The notes under the pieces were generated by a model that ran no database searches, was not told where the DNA came from, and saw only the letters and a list, made by a program, of their open reading frames with translations. A stretch of DNA of 64,000 nt from Liopterus haemorrhoidalis (lineage: Eukaryota; Arthropoda; Insecta; Coleoptera; Dytiscidae): NCBI GenBank assembly GCA_963971575.1, contig OZ020618.1, positions 28,262,540-28,326,539 of the forward strand. The letters run 5' to 3'. Position 1 is the first letter of the stretch. Each line of letters opens with the position of its first letter. Made by a program: the position numbers and the translations under genes. This document shows, piece by piece, positions 1-10,557 of the stretch.

Positions 1-1020
1 ATTTGCTCTTTTGTAGCTGCATGTTAAAACAATTTTGCAACTGCGATACATATACATAGATGAAAAATCTTATTGAAGTATAAAATCACTATGACAATGA
101 AACATATATACAATTGTATATTTATCCCATTACTACTTCAGAATTAAAATTTTCTTGCGAAGGCCAATTTACTGTGAAAATATAAGGTAAAACATTCAAA
201 AATTACAACTCGCCAAAGAAATATTAATTTTTAACTAATTAACTCAATTAAAAATGTTTTATAAAAATTATTCTAACTCTATTATTTCAATTAATGGGAA
301 AAGTTTGTATTCAAGGGTAAAATATTAAAAAGTAAAAGAAAAATGCAAATAGAAACTATTTTTTTCTAAGTAAACAATACACTCAGTCAAAATGGCCGTC
401 ACTTTGTATTTACATTGTTCATAAAAATATGGCCGTTTTGATTATAAAACCTTAAGAAACCCTATAAAGCTACTAAAAAATTATTTAGACATCAGAAGAA
501 CCAAATTGTTATTTTAATGGTTTATATATTATATAATCTTTACTTGGATTTGTATGATTGTTCCAGTTTTCAATGTCCTTTTGGGTGGTTATTTCTATCT
601 TGTTACGGTGTTTTATGATTTTCAATTTAATTGTTATATTACGTTGTACATTGGGTGACACTGCAATCTCTATGAATTGTGCGTATTAGATTGTAGGGGG
701 GGGGGTAGTGTTACTGACTGTCATATTAATGTAATGATTTTTGCGAATTTTTCATAAATGTTTTTGGTTATTTATTATCATGAATGTAACGTAGATTAAT
801 AGAGTATTTTGTCAAATTTAACCATAGTTTCACATCTATTTTTGTTATATAAAATAATTTTTCCTGTTTTCCTATCCTTTTGGATTTTCAAGTCAAAAAT
901 ATTTTGTGAATGTCAGTTCCGCCACTACACCATTCTCAGTGATGGATGATGTGTATGATGTTAGAATAACGTTAAATTAGTATAGGTAAATAAATTTTGT
1001 ATTAAATTATAAGATTATTA
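1..1020. other. Intergenic DNA, no gene recognised
   Basis: No coding sequence is convincing here. The stretch is AT-rich. Around 387-453 two short segments containing TGGCCG and CGGCCA-like cores face each other (AAAATGGCCG and GGCCGTTTTGA), which may be the inverted ends of a small MITE. A G-run lies at about 696-705. Confidence 0.5.
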
Positions 1021-1039
1021 AGTAATATAGTTAAATGTT

Positions 1040-1090
1040 CTTTGTAGCACCTGTGGAAGCCAACAATTAGTTGGCGAAACGTTGTGTTTA
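1040..1090 (+). ncRNA. Degenerate hammerhead-like motif with Penelope/retrozyme-type tail
   Basis: The sequence shows CTGTGGA at 1051-1057, a perfect 6-bp stem (GCCAAC at 1059-1064 with GTTGGC at 1070-1075), then GAAA at 1076-1079. This copies the order of a hammerhead ribozyme core (CUGAUGA, stem II, GAAA), but two core bases differ from consensus. Hammerheads of this kind are known in Penelope-like elements and retrozymes. It could be a decayed copy, or chance. I do not see a convincing stem III, so catalytic activity is doubtful. Confidence 0.3.
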
Positions 1091-1403
1091 AATAAACTTA
1101 AATAAACGTTCTGTCCAAAAAAGCTGTGTGAAATTTTTTCCTACTTCTACTATTATATCAACTGGACGTTAAACTTTTTCTACTATTATCTTTACTATAA
1201 TATAATATGTATACAATGTTTTGATTTTATAATTGTGCAATTTATTGCTTTCAGTGTTATATGAATTTTAATAAAACTAGCTTCGCAGCTATAAGCTTAT
1301 ATAAAGTAGTTGATCGTAACCTTTGTAAAATATTTTTCATTTATTATTCAGGTTAAGTAATTAAAAAGTCGCATTATTGCACCGATGTATTTGCTTGCCT
1401 TCT

Positions 1404-1451
1404 AAATAAAGCATTTATTAGACCTTAACATATTTAATAAATGCTTTATTT
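1404..1451. repeat. Perfect 17-bp inverted repeat with 14-nt loop
   Basis: AAATAAAGCATTTATTA (1404-1420) is followed after 14 nt by its exact reverse complement (1435-1451). It is probably the core of a small foldback element; no target duplication was found. Confidence 0.7.
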
Positions 1452-1721
1452 GACATTGACATGTTGTTTTTTTAGTAATCATAAAAAAGTGACAAATAAA
1501 TTTGCTTGTTGATTTTGGCTTTGTTTTATTATTTCTTGAAGTTTTAGATTTACTTTTCTTTATACAGTATTCTAAAAAATTGCAAGAACCACAATAGTCT
1601 GAAAATTAATTTATAATTATTCTCTTTTAAGTAATATAAAATATTTATAAGACATTCTTATGTTGTATATATTGTAGTTTTTGTAACATCAAAATAACAG
1701 TTTATACAGAAATATCATATC

Positions 1722-1759
1722 AAACATTGTACACAGTCCAGCGACTGTGTACAATGTTT
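1722..1759. repeat. Perfect 17-bp hairpin with tetraloop CAGC
   Basis: AAACATTGTACACAGTC (1722-1738), loop CAGC, then the exact reverse complement (1743-1759). There are no mismatches. It is not part of any recognised element. Confidence 0.75.
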
Positions 1760-1829
1760 ACAGCGACAGTAACGCTGAGGAATTAATGATCGCACTTTCA
1801 AGAGATGATATTTTTTTTATTATTATTTG

Positions 1830-2700
1830 GAAGTCTGAAGGCTAAAATTTCCTTTGAACATTTTCTAAACGATTTACTTAAATGTAGTATTGCCCCGCCC
1901 AACATATTGTAGCAAACTTTATATTTCTTCATACAGAAGAATAATAAAGCGTCATTAAAGTTTCTTTCTTTTTGAATGGTTTGCTTGTTCTAAAAATAAA
2001 ACCTAACATTCGCAGGGATTTGTTTATTATACGATTAATGTGCAGTTTTGCAATTTTGAGTCTAATATTACACCCAGGTCCTTAATATCAGTAATATTTT
2101 CTAGAATGTGTGTATTGATTATATAATTAAAATGTATTATGATCCTCTTTCCGGTAAAAGATTTTTTTGGTTGTAATTTTACAATAAATAGTAAACCGTC
2201 GTTAAAATATCTCTGCAGTCACTTGTAGTAGATATTTTGTAAAGATTTTTAAGTCGCCTGCATACATTTAGAGTTTAGGCCTTGTGACGTTCAGGGTATT
2301 AACAATTATAACCAATTAACAAACAATTACAAAGAAATGAAAAACAAAATAACATATAACATATAAGAATATTAAATAGTAAAGGGGACAAGTATGCCCC
2401 TTGAGGAACACCAGAGGTAATATCTATGAAGTCAGAACCATTTAATACAACTCACTGCTGTCTAGCAGTCAAGTAAGATTCAAATCAGTTACGAAGACTA
2501 CCATGATCACCGATCTCAGAGAGTCTCGCGATAAGTAAATCCTGATCCACAATATCGAAAGCCTTGCTAAAATCGGTGTAAAAGACAAACGTATTCTCTT
2601 GTGCATTAATTTTTAATACGAATCTGTACATAATATTAATTTGGTATCAACCGTTCGATCTAAGAAAAATCGATGCTGTTTAGTGTTTATTGAATTTTTT
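1830..2700 (-). pseudogene. Degenerate Jockey/CR1-type non-LTR reverse transcriptase
   Basis: Read on the minus strand, this keeps reverse transcriptase motifs in the right order. Motif A reads DFSKAFDIVDQDLL (around 2555-2600), motif B reads SGVPQGAYLSPLLFNIL (around 2375-2430), motif C is Y-A-G-D at 2253-2264, and a KDLGV-like motif (around 2065-2080) is followed by LGFIFR and a TLMTLYYSSV-like thumb segment. In active enzymes motif C is Y-x-D-D, so one catalytic Asp is lost here. Stops and frameshifts separate the blocks. N-terminal endonuclease sequence is absent, as in a 5'-truncated LINE. The GVPQG form and KDLGV favour the Jockey/CR1 group. It is a dead copy. Confidence 0.75.
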
Positions 2701-2817
2701 AGTTTTTATGAAATTTATTATGCCAAATTTCAATTCTCTACGCTCAGTCTTTTCGCCATGATTTCTAAAGAATAAAAAGACAGTTGAGTGACGGTATAAA
2801 GGTTTCTTAGTTATACC
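2701..2817. repeat. Rep-A dispersed repeat, 3' end (continues at 3925)
   Basis: This matches the 3' end of the repeat family best seen at 57133-58205: a TGCCAAATTTCAA block, a CAGA-rich stretch, then GACGGTATAA and a TACC(T)ACAAAACCCT-like end that resumes after the hAT insertion at 3917-3950. It is the insertion host of the hAT element at 2818-3916. Confidence 0.6.
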
Positions 2818-3916
2818 CAGTGCAGGCTCTAGGGGTTATGGCGCCCCGATGCAAAGATTGATTCGGCGCCCTTAAAAAAAAAAAAGTTGACCAGAAATTT
2901 GTTTGTTCTATACAAAAAAAGAAGTTACCCAGAAATTCGCTTGTTCTCTAAAAAAAAAAAGAAGTCGACCAAAAGTTTTTTTTTAAATGGTTTAATTTAA
3001 ATTTTTTTAAAAAATTATTTAAAACATTTATTATTTGCCCTTGTGGGGTATCAAAAGTAATAAAGTGGAAATTGGAATATTCGCTATTTTGAGATACACC
3101 ATATTAGCAGATTACCATCGATATATAGCAGGAATTGATCTGAACTAATTCACTGATTTTATGCAACTGAATTCTAAGTTTTATACGTCACACAAGCGAT
3201 ACGAATAAGCACTAGTTTTATGCGTATAGGTACCTGGAGCCCAGAAAATAAAAATGACGCCCCGTTTTTAAAAAATTTAAATTTCTTTGTGAATAAAAAA
3301 TTGTCGAAGACTTTTTTTTTTTTATTACAAGTTTTGGGTGCTTCAGCATCTAGGCTTTTAACACCCGGTACAGTCTTTTTACAAATTATTGTACATATAT
3401 ATGGCCTTAAGATAATTGATGATGTTATGTTCCATTGTAGATGAGGGTGTAAGTGCTTGTGTGATATCTCTGGGTATGTTGTATAATTGTCTGTGGTGGT
3501 TGTATTTTGTACAGTCGGTTATGATGTGTTTTACTGTTAGAGATGTGTTACAAGGAAGACTTTTTGTTTAGCTCGCCAGTATAAAAACGGCGCCGCTCAA
3601 TCGTTCGTTGCGATGGCGCCCTTTGATCGAGGCGCCCTGATGCGACGCATCCTTTGTATCCATTATGAAGCCGGCATTGCTTTGGTTTATGACTTTAAGA
3701 TTTTAGTTTATGGCGTAACTGTTAAAACTAAACTAGCGCAAATTGAAGTTTTATTCACTTGTGATTGTTATCTATATGAGTAGACTTGTTTAAAATATAA
3801 TTCTATTATCAGATTTTTGGCGTGTCGTCAGATTTTTAATTATAAAAGTGTTCCGAAAGGTAATTTCGGCGCCCCGATGCGACGCATCCTTTCCTTACCG
3901 TGTGGAGCCGGCGCTG
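2818..3916. mobile_element. Non-autonomous hAT element (1.1 kb) in Rep-A
   Basis: The ends are CAGTGCAGGCTC and GAGCCGGCGCTG, imperfect inverted repeats with the CAG start typical of hAT. The flanks are GTTATACC (2810-2817) and GTCATACC (3917-3924), a 7 of 8 match to an 8-bp duplication. The uninterrupted Rep-A copy at 57133-58205 shows the empty site. Long stretches, including a GGCGCCCTGATGCGACGCATCC block, are shared with the larger element at 10558-13365. No transposase is readable; small reading frames inside look like chance. Confidence 0.75.
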
Positions 3917-3950
3917 GTCATACCTACGAAATCCTAAAAACTATGTAAAA

Positions 3951-4842
3951 TGTTATAATAGCAATTTACTATCCCAGACTTAAACAAAAGGGCTTAACAA
4001 TAACGATGTGTGTTGCACAGGTTGTAAATTTGAAAATAGTCCTTGATATAATTTATTTAACGCTACATAATTTACAAAAAAATTAAAATATTTGAACAAA
4101 AACTTCCTGATTATATATTTGGCATATGGTAGTAATAAATGTGTTAATTATATTACATAAACTAATTTAGTATTAGATCATCAGACCATAATACGAGTAC
4201 ATAATAAAATAGATATTAAAATCAATTATCACCTCCCATCATTACATTAATATGTTCCGCTCAATGCCGCATTACAAAATACAACCGTTACATTACATAC
4301 AAATAATTTCACAGATAATACAATTATTGCCGCGTAAAACGCAATGAAATCAAATTTAAATTCATTTGTTCGTCTTCTTTCAAGCGCACAATAAGACCGC
4401 GCAACAACAGGTCACAACATATGTTAATCGAGATTCTTTTGTTTCTCCAACTAAAATATGTGTCCAGCCAACGTGACAAGAGATTGTATTAACATAAAGG
4501 CTTATTCACACTTCTCCATCGTGTACGCGTTAAAATAAATTAGAGGTCGTATATATATTTTTAGGAACTGCTAACCACTAACAATTTCCGCTGGTTTCAT
4601 TGTAAAATAAATTAATATTATTTGTTTGTTATGTTGAATGATTTCGGAAGAAATGTTATCAATGATGTACTCCTAAATAGAAAAGAGGGGGAACGCTGTC
4701 TAATTCAGTGAAATCATTTATTGTTGCGTTAGCTGCTTTAACGGAATAGTTTCATTCTCTTTTTGCATCATTACAATAATCCCACATAATAACTAGCCAC
4801 ATTATAAAACGTATACAGAACTTAAATTTTTAAAAGAAGTCT
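3951..4842. other. Intergenic DNA, no gene recognised
   Basis: AT-rich sequence without coding signal, tRNA-like structure or obvious element ends. Confidence 0.5.
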
Positions 4843-5045
4843 GTTTAAGGCAGAGGCGGATCAAGACGGTATGCAGGCGATGTGCCGCAACGGGGTGCCA
4901 CCGTCAAGGGGCGACGAGTCGAAGAAAAAAATTATTGGGTACAACAATGCCCGATGGCGGAGCTACGAGCGCTGTGAACAGCTGACTGAAACGAGTAATG
5001 TGAAAGTTGTCCATATTTGTTTACATGTTAAATCATCGATTTGCA

Positions 5046-5709
5046 ATGGATAATAAACAGCTATCTTTATTAAATTATTTAAATTTTTTAAGTGCACCAC
5101 CTTCTTCTAAATGTGTAGTTGAAGGAAAAGAGTTGTTAAACGCCGGAAATCTTATGTTGTGCGGAATTTTGGACAAAAATGATGAGCATGTCGACATATG
5201 TGGGTTATGTTTAAAAACAAGCAGTTTGAGAACAGCACCTCACGAAGTCACTGGGAAATTAAAATTTAGTAATGATGTTGAAGTTTTAAATATGTCCTGC
5301 ACATATAAAGCAGGAACTACATGCAAACACATTTCAGCTGTCCTATTATTTTGTGCCAGGTGGTTAACAAACCAAAATGAAAGAAGCCAAGATCAGGGCA
5401 TTGATTGATTGTAATATTTGATTTTTCTTTTTTTTTTGTGTGGTTTCTGTTAGTTTTTCTTTTTGTTCCAGAAACAATATATTGAGTATGGAAATATTAA
5501 CCAGCACAGATTTAAAATGCCTGTGGTCTACTTTTAAAAAACCTGTCTTACAACGGTATGAACCGCAACCTATGTTAGAAACTCCTTGCCTAAATAAATT
5601 GATTAAAAACAAAAGCAGGCACTGAAGTTTCAGTGAAAATGTATTAAAAAAGCTGCGTACAGAATTTGAGACCGCTTGCCCTAATTCTGCATTAAAATTA
5701 CACGGGTAG
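5046..5709 (+). pseudogene. SWIM zinc-finger protein fragment, two exons, truncated
   Basis: Start chosen at the ATG at 5046. Exon 1 (5046-5359) encodes about 104 residues ending in the SWIM segment SCTYKAGTTCKHISAVLL (residues 84-101). A GT...AG intron of 112 bp (5360-5471) with a long pyrimidine tract before TTCCAG restores one frame: AG plus A makes the Arg codon. Exon 2 (from 5472) reads on as ...ILTSTDLKCLWSTFKKP, a segment that follows SWIM fingers in the insect SWIM/YqaJ-like multicopy family as I remember it. SWIM fingers use CxCx(n)CxH; here Cys85, Cys93 and His95 are present but the second Cys is Tyr87, so zinc binding is probably damaged. A TGA at 5623-5625 interrupts the frame, which stays open for 27 more codons to TAG at 5707. 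No YqaJ nuclease domain follows. It lies inside the hAT element at 4851-7188. Confidence 0.65.
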
Positions 5710-6224
5710 ATATTTAATTATGTTCGAGAAGGATTTTTATAATTTAGTGTTTGTTTTTTATTTAATTTGTTTAATAAATACTAGTTTGTTATTATCTCTT
5801 CCACAACACCAAATTTATTAACAGTTCACAAATTGTTTCTCATTTGGAAAATAGTGGAAGTAAATATTTTTGTTACTTCCTTTTCTTGAGTGACAGCCAA
5901 ACACACACCAATTTGTGTTATAATAACTCATTATAACATAAAGTAATATAAAAAAGAATAATAATTGCTATCAAAAGTTAATATAACAAACAAACTGCAA
6001 CACTAACTTTTAAAAGCAATACAAACTACACGATAAAAAACATGTAAACCAGATGTAAACAATAAACTATTACTCGTTTCGCCTAGTTTAGTTTTAGTCC
6101 GCTTGGCGTCACTTCATAGCGCTGTTGAGCCCAATAGCCTAGTACAATATCAAAATAGCTTTAATTAAAATAATATTCATTTTTGGAATAAGTATTGTGA
6201 CCTTTAATCTAGCAAAACCTACTT

Positions 6225-6545
6225 TTATTTACTGGGTGGCACTTCAGGCTTCTAGTTGGGGGGGGGGGGCATGAAAGGAGATTTAGAAAAAAACAATTTT
6301 TTTTACTGGGCGGTACTTCAGGCTTCTAGTAAAAAGGGGGCGCCAAAAAGGAAATTTAGAAAAATTTTTTTTTTTACTGGGTGGCACTTCGGGCTTCTCG
6401 TAAAAGGGGGGCGCCAAAAAGGAAATTTAGAAAACAAAACTTTTTTATTTGGCGGCACTTCAGGTTTCTAGTAAAAGGGGTGTGTCAAAAAGGAAATTTG
6501 GAAAAAACGACTTTTTTTTACTGGGCGGAGGAAGCAAGGAAATTT
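6225..6545 (+). repeat. Tandem repeat, four units of 71-74 bp
   Basis: The unit contains ACTGGGNGGCACTTCAGG, TTCTAGTAAAAGGGG and CAAAAAGGAAATTTAGAAAA. The marker ACTTCAGG-like block starts at 6241, 6315, 6386 and 6457. The open frames across it come from the repeat, not from a gene. It lies inside the hAT element at 4851-7188. Confidence 0.8.
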
Positions 6546-7296
6546 AGCGAAAAAATAAAAATCTAAAATGCTTCTAAAATGAGATATTATTAGTAAACAA
6601 ATGGAAAATTAAACTTACTACGATATTAGAAATCAAAATAAAGTCGATAATACCTCTTTGTTTGAGCTACAAAAATATAGAAAAAGAAAGTTTCATTCTG
6701 TCTTCGTAACGCTATGAGATATGCCCGTAATATTTCGGGTTTGCGCTATGCACGTTGCTGGGTTAAAAGAGGAGACTTAAAAGATAGTCACAACCTTTTA
6801 AGCCGTTAAATCGTATATTGAAAAAAAAAAAATGCCATTTTTATGTGTTGATCTTTAAATAAAATTCATTGACCTTAAGACTTTTAGTCAATAATTTTCG
6901 CCATACATATCTTATATGAGAAAATCACGGACAAAAAAATCCAAAATTGGACAAATTATTTAAATTTTATAGCTTACCAATCATGCATTGTCACCCAATG
7001 TCATTGCATTAAAAATTTTATTTGTTTGAAAATTACCACCACACTTTTTTTGAATCTCACTCATATTTAGAAAAATTAAATTTTCTCTATTTATAATAGT
7101 TATCAAAAAATTATTTAAAAATATATATGTGGAGGAGCGCTTAACCTAATTTTGCTTCGGGGCGCCAGGTACCCTTGAGTCGGCCCTGGTTTAAGGACAT
7201 ATGTTCTACTCAAAATTCATCGTATTGATATATTTCTTTCTCGCTCATGCTCATATATACTGCGTGACATTAAAAAGAGAACACCGAGTATAGCTG

Positions 7297-7431
7297 GGCG
7301 CACTAAGGAAAAGGGGGCTGACGGGCTTGACTAAGGGGCGCCATTGTGAAGGTGAGAACCTTGTTTTTATTTGCTAAGGGTGCCAAAACACGGCTCTGCC
7401 CCTAGCGCAAGTTTTCCTTACTGCGGCTCTG
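7297..7431 (-). mobile_element. Fragment of the CAGAGCCGCA hAT-MITE family
   Basis: Read on the minus strand from 7431 it begins CAGAGCCGCAGTAAGGAAAA and closely follows the element at 57026-58361, including AGAGCCGTGTTTTGGC and CAAATAAAAACAAGGTT. The other terminus is missing, so it is truncated. Confidence 0.65.
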
Positions 7432-7449
7432 CATATACATATACATATA

Positions 7450-7730
7450 TACATTCCATCTTCTTTCTTTTATTATTTACTTTTTATTCTTTTTAATATA
7501 CTTCTCATTATTTCTTCTCCTGATCCCAAGTCATCTAATATTTCTGTCATACTTCTACTCTCTTTTCCATTTTCGCATTCATAGAACAAATGCCACATTG
7601 TTTCTTCTTTTTCTTCGCATATTCTGCGTTTTTTTTCCTCAGCTCTTTTCCATATTTTATTTTCAGTGCTTTCATTACCACATCTAAATCTGGCAATTAT
7701 TCTTATTTTTTACATTATCTTGTTATAAAG
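7450..7730 (-). pseudogene. LINE ORF2 C-terminal fragment (same family as 43479-48372)
   Basis: On the minus strand this reads IIARFRCGNES, then a Cys/His segment RICEEKEETMWHLFYECE, then a short basic tail and a stop. The intact LINE at 43479-48372 ends with IIARFRCGNEE and CRMCREERETVEHILEGC in the same spacing, so both belong to one family. Only about 90 codons remain, as expected for a severely 5'-truncated insertion. Confidence 0.7.
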
Positions 7731-7926
7731 AAATAATGAAGTTAAATAAATAAAAATTTATAGAACTGAATTATCTAACATTTTTGCCGGGTTAATAATA
7801 AACAAACAATTTACTTTATGTAGCTACTGTATTTTAAACCAGATGTGTTAAGTTTATGGCGATGTTTATTGCCCTTATAAATCAACATCTGGGATTTGGG
7901 TAAGAAAGTACATACTAAGCCTATTA

Positions 7927-8542
7927 TACCGTTTTCACACTAGATCTTTACGAGTATATATATCTGACGAGTGAACTTAAAGTTCACCGATGTTTAAGAT
8001 CGGTATGCTTTCACACTTGATGTTTAAATCTCTGGTGCTGTCATCAGCTACAGTAATTTTGTCCTTAAGTTACCGTCATGAAATTACCAGTTTTGAACTG
8101 TCTGCGCAGACGCACATTTTGAATTATTATAAACAATTAAGGATATTTCATTTCATTCTACAATAAAGGCACTACAATAAAGAATATATTACACCTGTAT
8201 TAAAATGTAAGTCGATACATTTTATCTCAGTTATTTTAGCTCTGTATTTCATTAAACACATTATTAAAATAAATAATTTTATTATAACAATAAGTATAAA
8301 CTTCTTATAACGTCGATATAATACAGTATTCTTGTTTATGATAATATAAAATGTTGACAGCACAAAGTCAAGGAGTATTTTTTTATAATAGAAATTAAGT
8401 TGGCAATGCGGATGAAGTTTAAGACGCAGATCTCTGTCTTAAACATCGCTTGTATTTAGACGAGGCCATACGGTTTCACATTAGCGTTTAAAGATACATT
8501 CACTTTAACATCCGATCTTAAAGATCTAGTGTGAAAAGGGTA
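7927..8542. mobile_element. PIF/Harbinger-type MITE (616 bp)
   Basis: The ends are TACCGTTTTCACACTAGATC and, on the other strand, TACCCTTTTCACACTAGATC (one mismatch in 20), followed by further related subterminal sequence. The element is flanked by TTA on both sides (7924-7926 and 8543-8545). A 3-bp TWA duplication is the PIF/Harbinger signature. No transposase is present, and the minus-strand reading frame inside has no recognisable content. Confidence 0.8.
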
Positions 8543-8589
8543 TTAGTTACAAATAAATAGCCCTACAAATTGATGACAAAATACACTTT

Positions 8590-8820
8590 ATGGTAATACA
8601 TTACAAGCCGAGTTCTCGCGAAGTTCAACATGACTTCGATCCAGATCCGGATCACTTCGGTCACTGCTCACAATCACCCAATCAATCGTATTCTTGAGAC
8701 TTGAAACTATGCAGTGAGCAGCGAGCTGGCTCCTTTCAATTTGGTGAACCGTGTCACTTCGGTCAGTGTGCTGAGCCGGCTCAGTAAGCTGGTTCGTTCA
8801 TGAACGACCCATCTCTAATT
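8590..8820. repeat. Probable hAT terminal fragment
   Basis: The segment ends GTTCATGAACGACCCATCTC, which resembles hAT termini of the form GAGATGGGTCGTTCATGAAC, and is rich in paired CACTTCGGTCA and GGCTC motifs. The opposite terminus and a target duplication were not found, so the limits are approximate. Confidence 0.3.
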
Positions 8821-9019
8821 GGTTACAATGTCATTCTCTTTGTTAAATGTATAAAATAAAATCATTAAATTAATCTAAAACGTGTTTTGTACCATTCAAA
8901 CCGCGCAAAAAAAAATATAAAAACAAATGCGTTTTTAAAATTTTTGTAAATGAACTTGTAAAATGGTACAAAGAATAAATCTACGATCTTCCATCTATGG
9001 AAGTTCGGCAATAAGAGGT

Positions 9020-9745
9020 TCTATGTGATTATTTGGAAAATTAAAGTTGAAATTTGCGTATTGAAAAAATTACGGATAAAAAATAAAATTAAAATAAAAG
9101 AATAAATAAAATAATTCAAAGGTAATAATAATCCCAGTGGTTCCATCTAGGGACTTAATTACAAGATGCGCGTGTATCGAGCTTGTTACCCAGTTCTGCT
9201 GTTATCCAGTTGTAGCACGGTTTACCATGTTGTAGCACGGTGTACAAATTGATAACTTCGAAATTAATAAATAGGGTGGGGGACAATAGTTTTGTAATAG
9301 TTGTAAAAGCATACCAAATTTCAACTTTCTTGTTTCAGGCCAGGGGTCTCCAAACTACGGCCCGCGGTACAAATCCGGCAAGCAAGAAGATATCATCCGG
9401 CCCGTGGACATTTTTTAAAAACTTTACTTACATAAGAATAGCAATTTAAAATAATCAAAAAATCGCAAAATAACAACTATAACTAAATAATATCCGTCTT
9501 TAAAATTATTATTTTTATTAATAATATCTCTATTATTATTAAGCTTGTTTTTAAAATGCGCCAAGAAACCAGATGAATTCAAGTTGTCCGGTCCGCCATT
9601 TATTTAAGAAATTTTGATGTGGCCTGCTTCCGTAAAATTTGGAGAGTCCTGGTCTAGTCGATTGGCCACAATTTCTACCGAACAGACAGACACATTAGTG
9701 ACGGTATAAGAGATTTTTTTTCATACCTACAAAACCCTAAAAGCT
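9020..9745 (+). repeat. Rep-A copy interrupted by a hAT MITE
   Basis: Blocks shared with other Rep-A copies appear in order: TTCCATCTAGGGAC, GGGTGGGGGACAA, AAGCATACCAAATTTCAA, then after the insertion GGCCACAATTTCTACCGAAC, CAGACAGACAC, TGACGGTATAAG and CATACCTACAAAACCCTAAA. Confidence 0.6.
9341..9651. mobile_element. hAT MITE (311 bp) inserted in Rep-A
   Basis: The ends are CAGGGGTCTCCAAACTACGG and, on the other strand, CAGGACTCTCCAAATTTTAC. This CAGGGGTCTCCAAACT terminus is common for hAT elements. The 8-bp flanks (9333-9340 and 9652-9659) no longer match well, but alignment to the intact Rep-A copy shows that this block is the insertion. Confidence 0.6.
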
Positions 9746-10170
9746 AAACAAGGATTTTAATTTCACTTTTCACAGTCTGACAATTAAAAGTAAAAAAAAA
9801 AATAGATTAAGAAAATGTCAAAAACTTATAGAGTTAAATGTCTTGTTGCCCCATTCACGATGTCTTTACAGTACTAGTCCAGTAATTAATTATTTATAGG
9901 ATTAATAGTTTAAAATGTTATTTTCAGAAAAAATTATATTCATTACTTTCTATTTATTATAAAAATTATTTTAAATTAAAGCTGTCAGGTTAATTTTTGA
10001 CTATCCTGTACTTACAACAAGCTATACCAGTCAATTTGCACTTCTTTTTATAACACTTCTCGAATAATTGAGAAGTCTTTTGGCTTTAGATCTTTGTAGT
10101 TTTTGAACGTTTGCAGAAAGGGGTTTAATATTTACAACTTATTTCATAGGCAATTTGTACATGATGACAC

Positions 10171-10440
10171 CCAGAGCCGTAGCAATGTTTTTGGCACCCT
10201 TGGAAAATACATTAATTTAACCTAAAATAACGCCCTTTTTTTTATCTATTTTCAGTTTATTTAAGGGGGGCATCATTTTTATTTTAATAGATAAGTGATG
10301 ACCTAAAAAGAAGGTCCTCACTTCTAAAATCCAAGTGATGACTAAAAAAAAGGTCTTCACCTCTAAAACACAAGTGATGACAAAAAAAAGGTCGTCACTA
10401 CTAAAATACAAATGATGACCAAAAACAAAGAAAAAAACGC
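10171..10440 (+). repeat. CAGAGCCG-family fragment with 40-bp tandem repeat
   Basis: The left part (CAGAGCCGTAGCAATG, then TTTGGCACCCTTGG) resembles the element at 57026-58361. From 10293 a unit of 39-40 bp, AAGTGATGAC...AAGGTCCTCAC..CTAAAA, repeats four times (starts 10293, 10333, 10372, about 10410). Single units of the same motif occur inside the MITEs at 52085 and 57026, so the array looks like local expansion within this family. Confidence 0.7.
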
Positions 10441-10557
10441 ACGATAGGCCTGATCAGCACTCTCGTTTCCAAAACGTTCTAAATTAAGAAATACGTACAT
10501 ATATTAAAATGTGAAATAGTATGAACCAGAACATTATATAAAAAGCATACTGCTATA

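Larger units (their letters stand above)
4851..7188. mobile_element. hAT-type element (2.3 kb) carrying a SWIM-domain gene fragment
   Basis: The 8-bp sequence GTTTAAGG occurs directly before (4843-4850) and after (7189-7196) the element. The ends are CAGAGGCGGATCAAG and, on the other strand, CAGGGCCGACTCAAG (11 of 15 identical). A perfect 8-bp duplication with CAG-type ends is the hAT signature. No hAT transposase can be read, so it is non-autonomous. Inside lie a SWIM zinc-finger gene fragment with an apparent intron (5046-5709) and a tandem repeat of about 71 bp (6225-6545). The cargo may have been captured at DNA level, or may belong to another transposon that inserted earlier. Confidence 0.8.

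Noticed and set aside
4871..5053. 60-codon frame upstream of the SWIM fragment
   Set aside because: It starts within the hAT terminal repeat and has no recognisable content.
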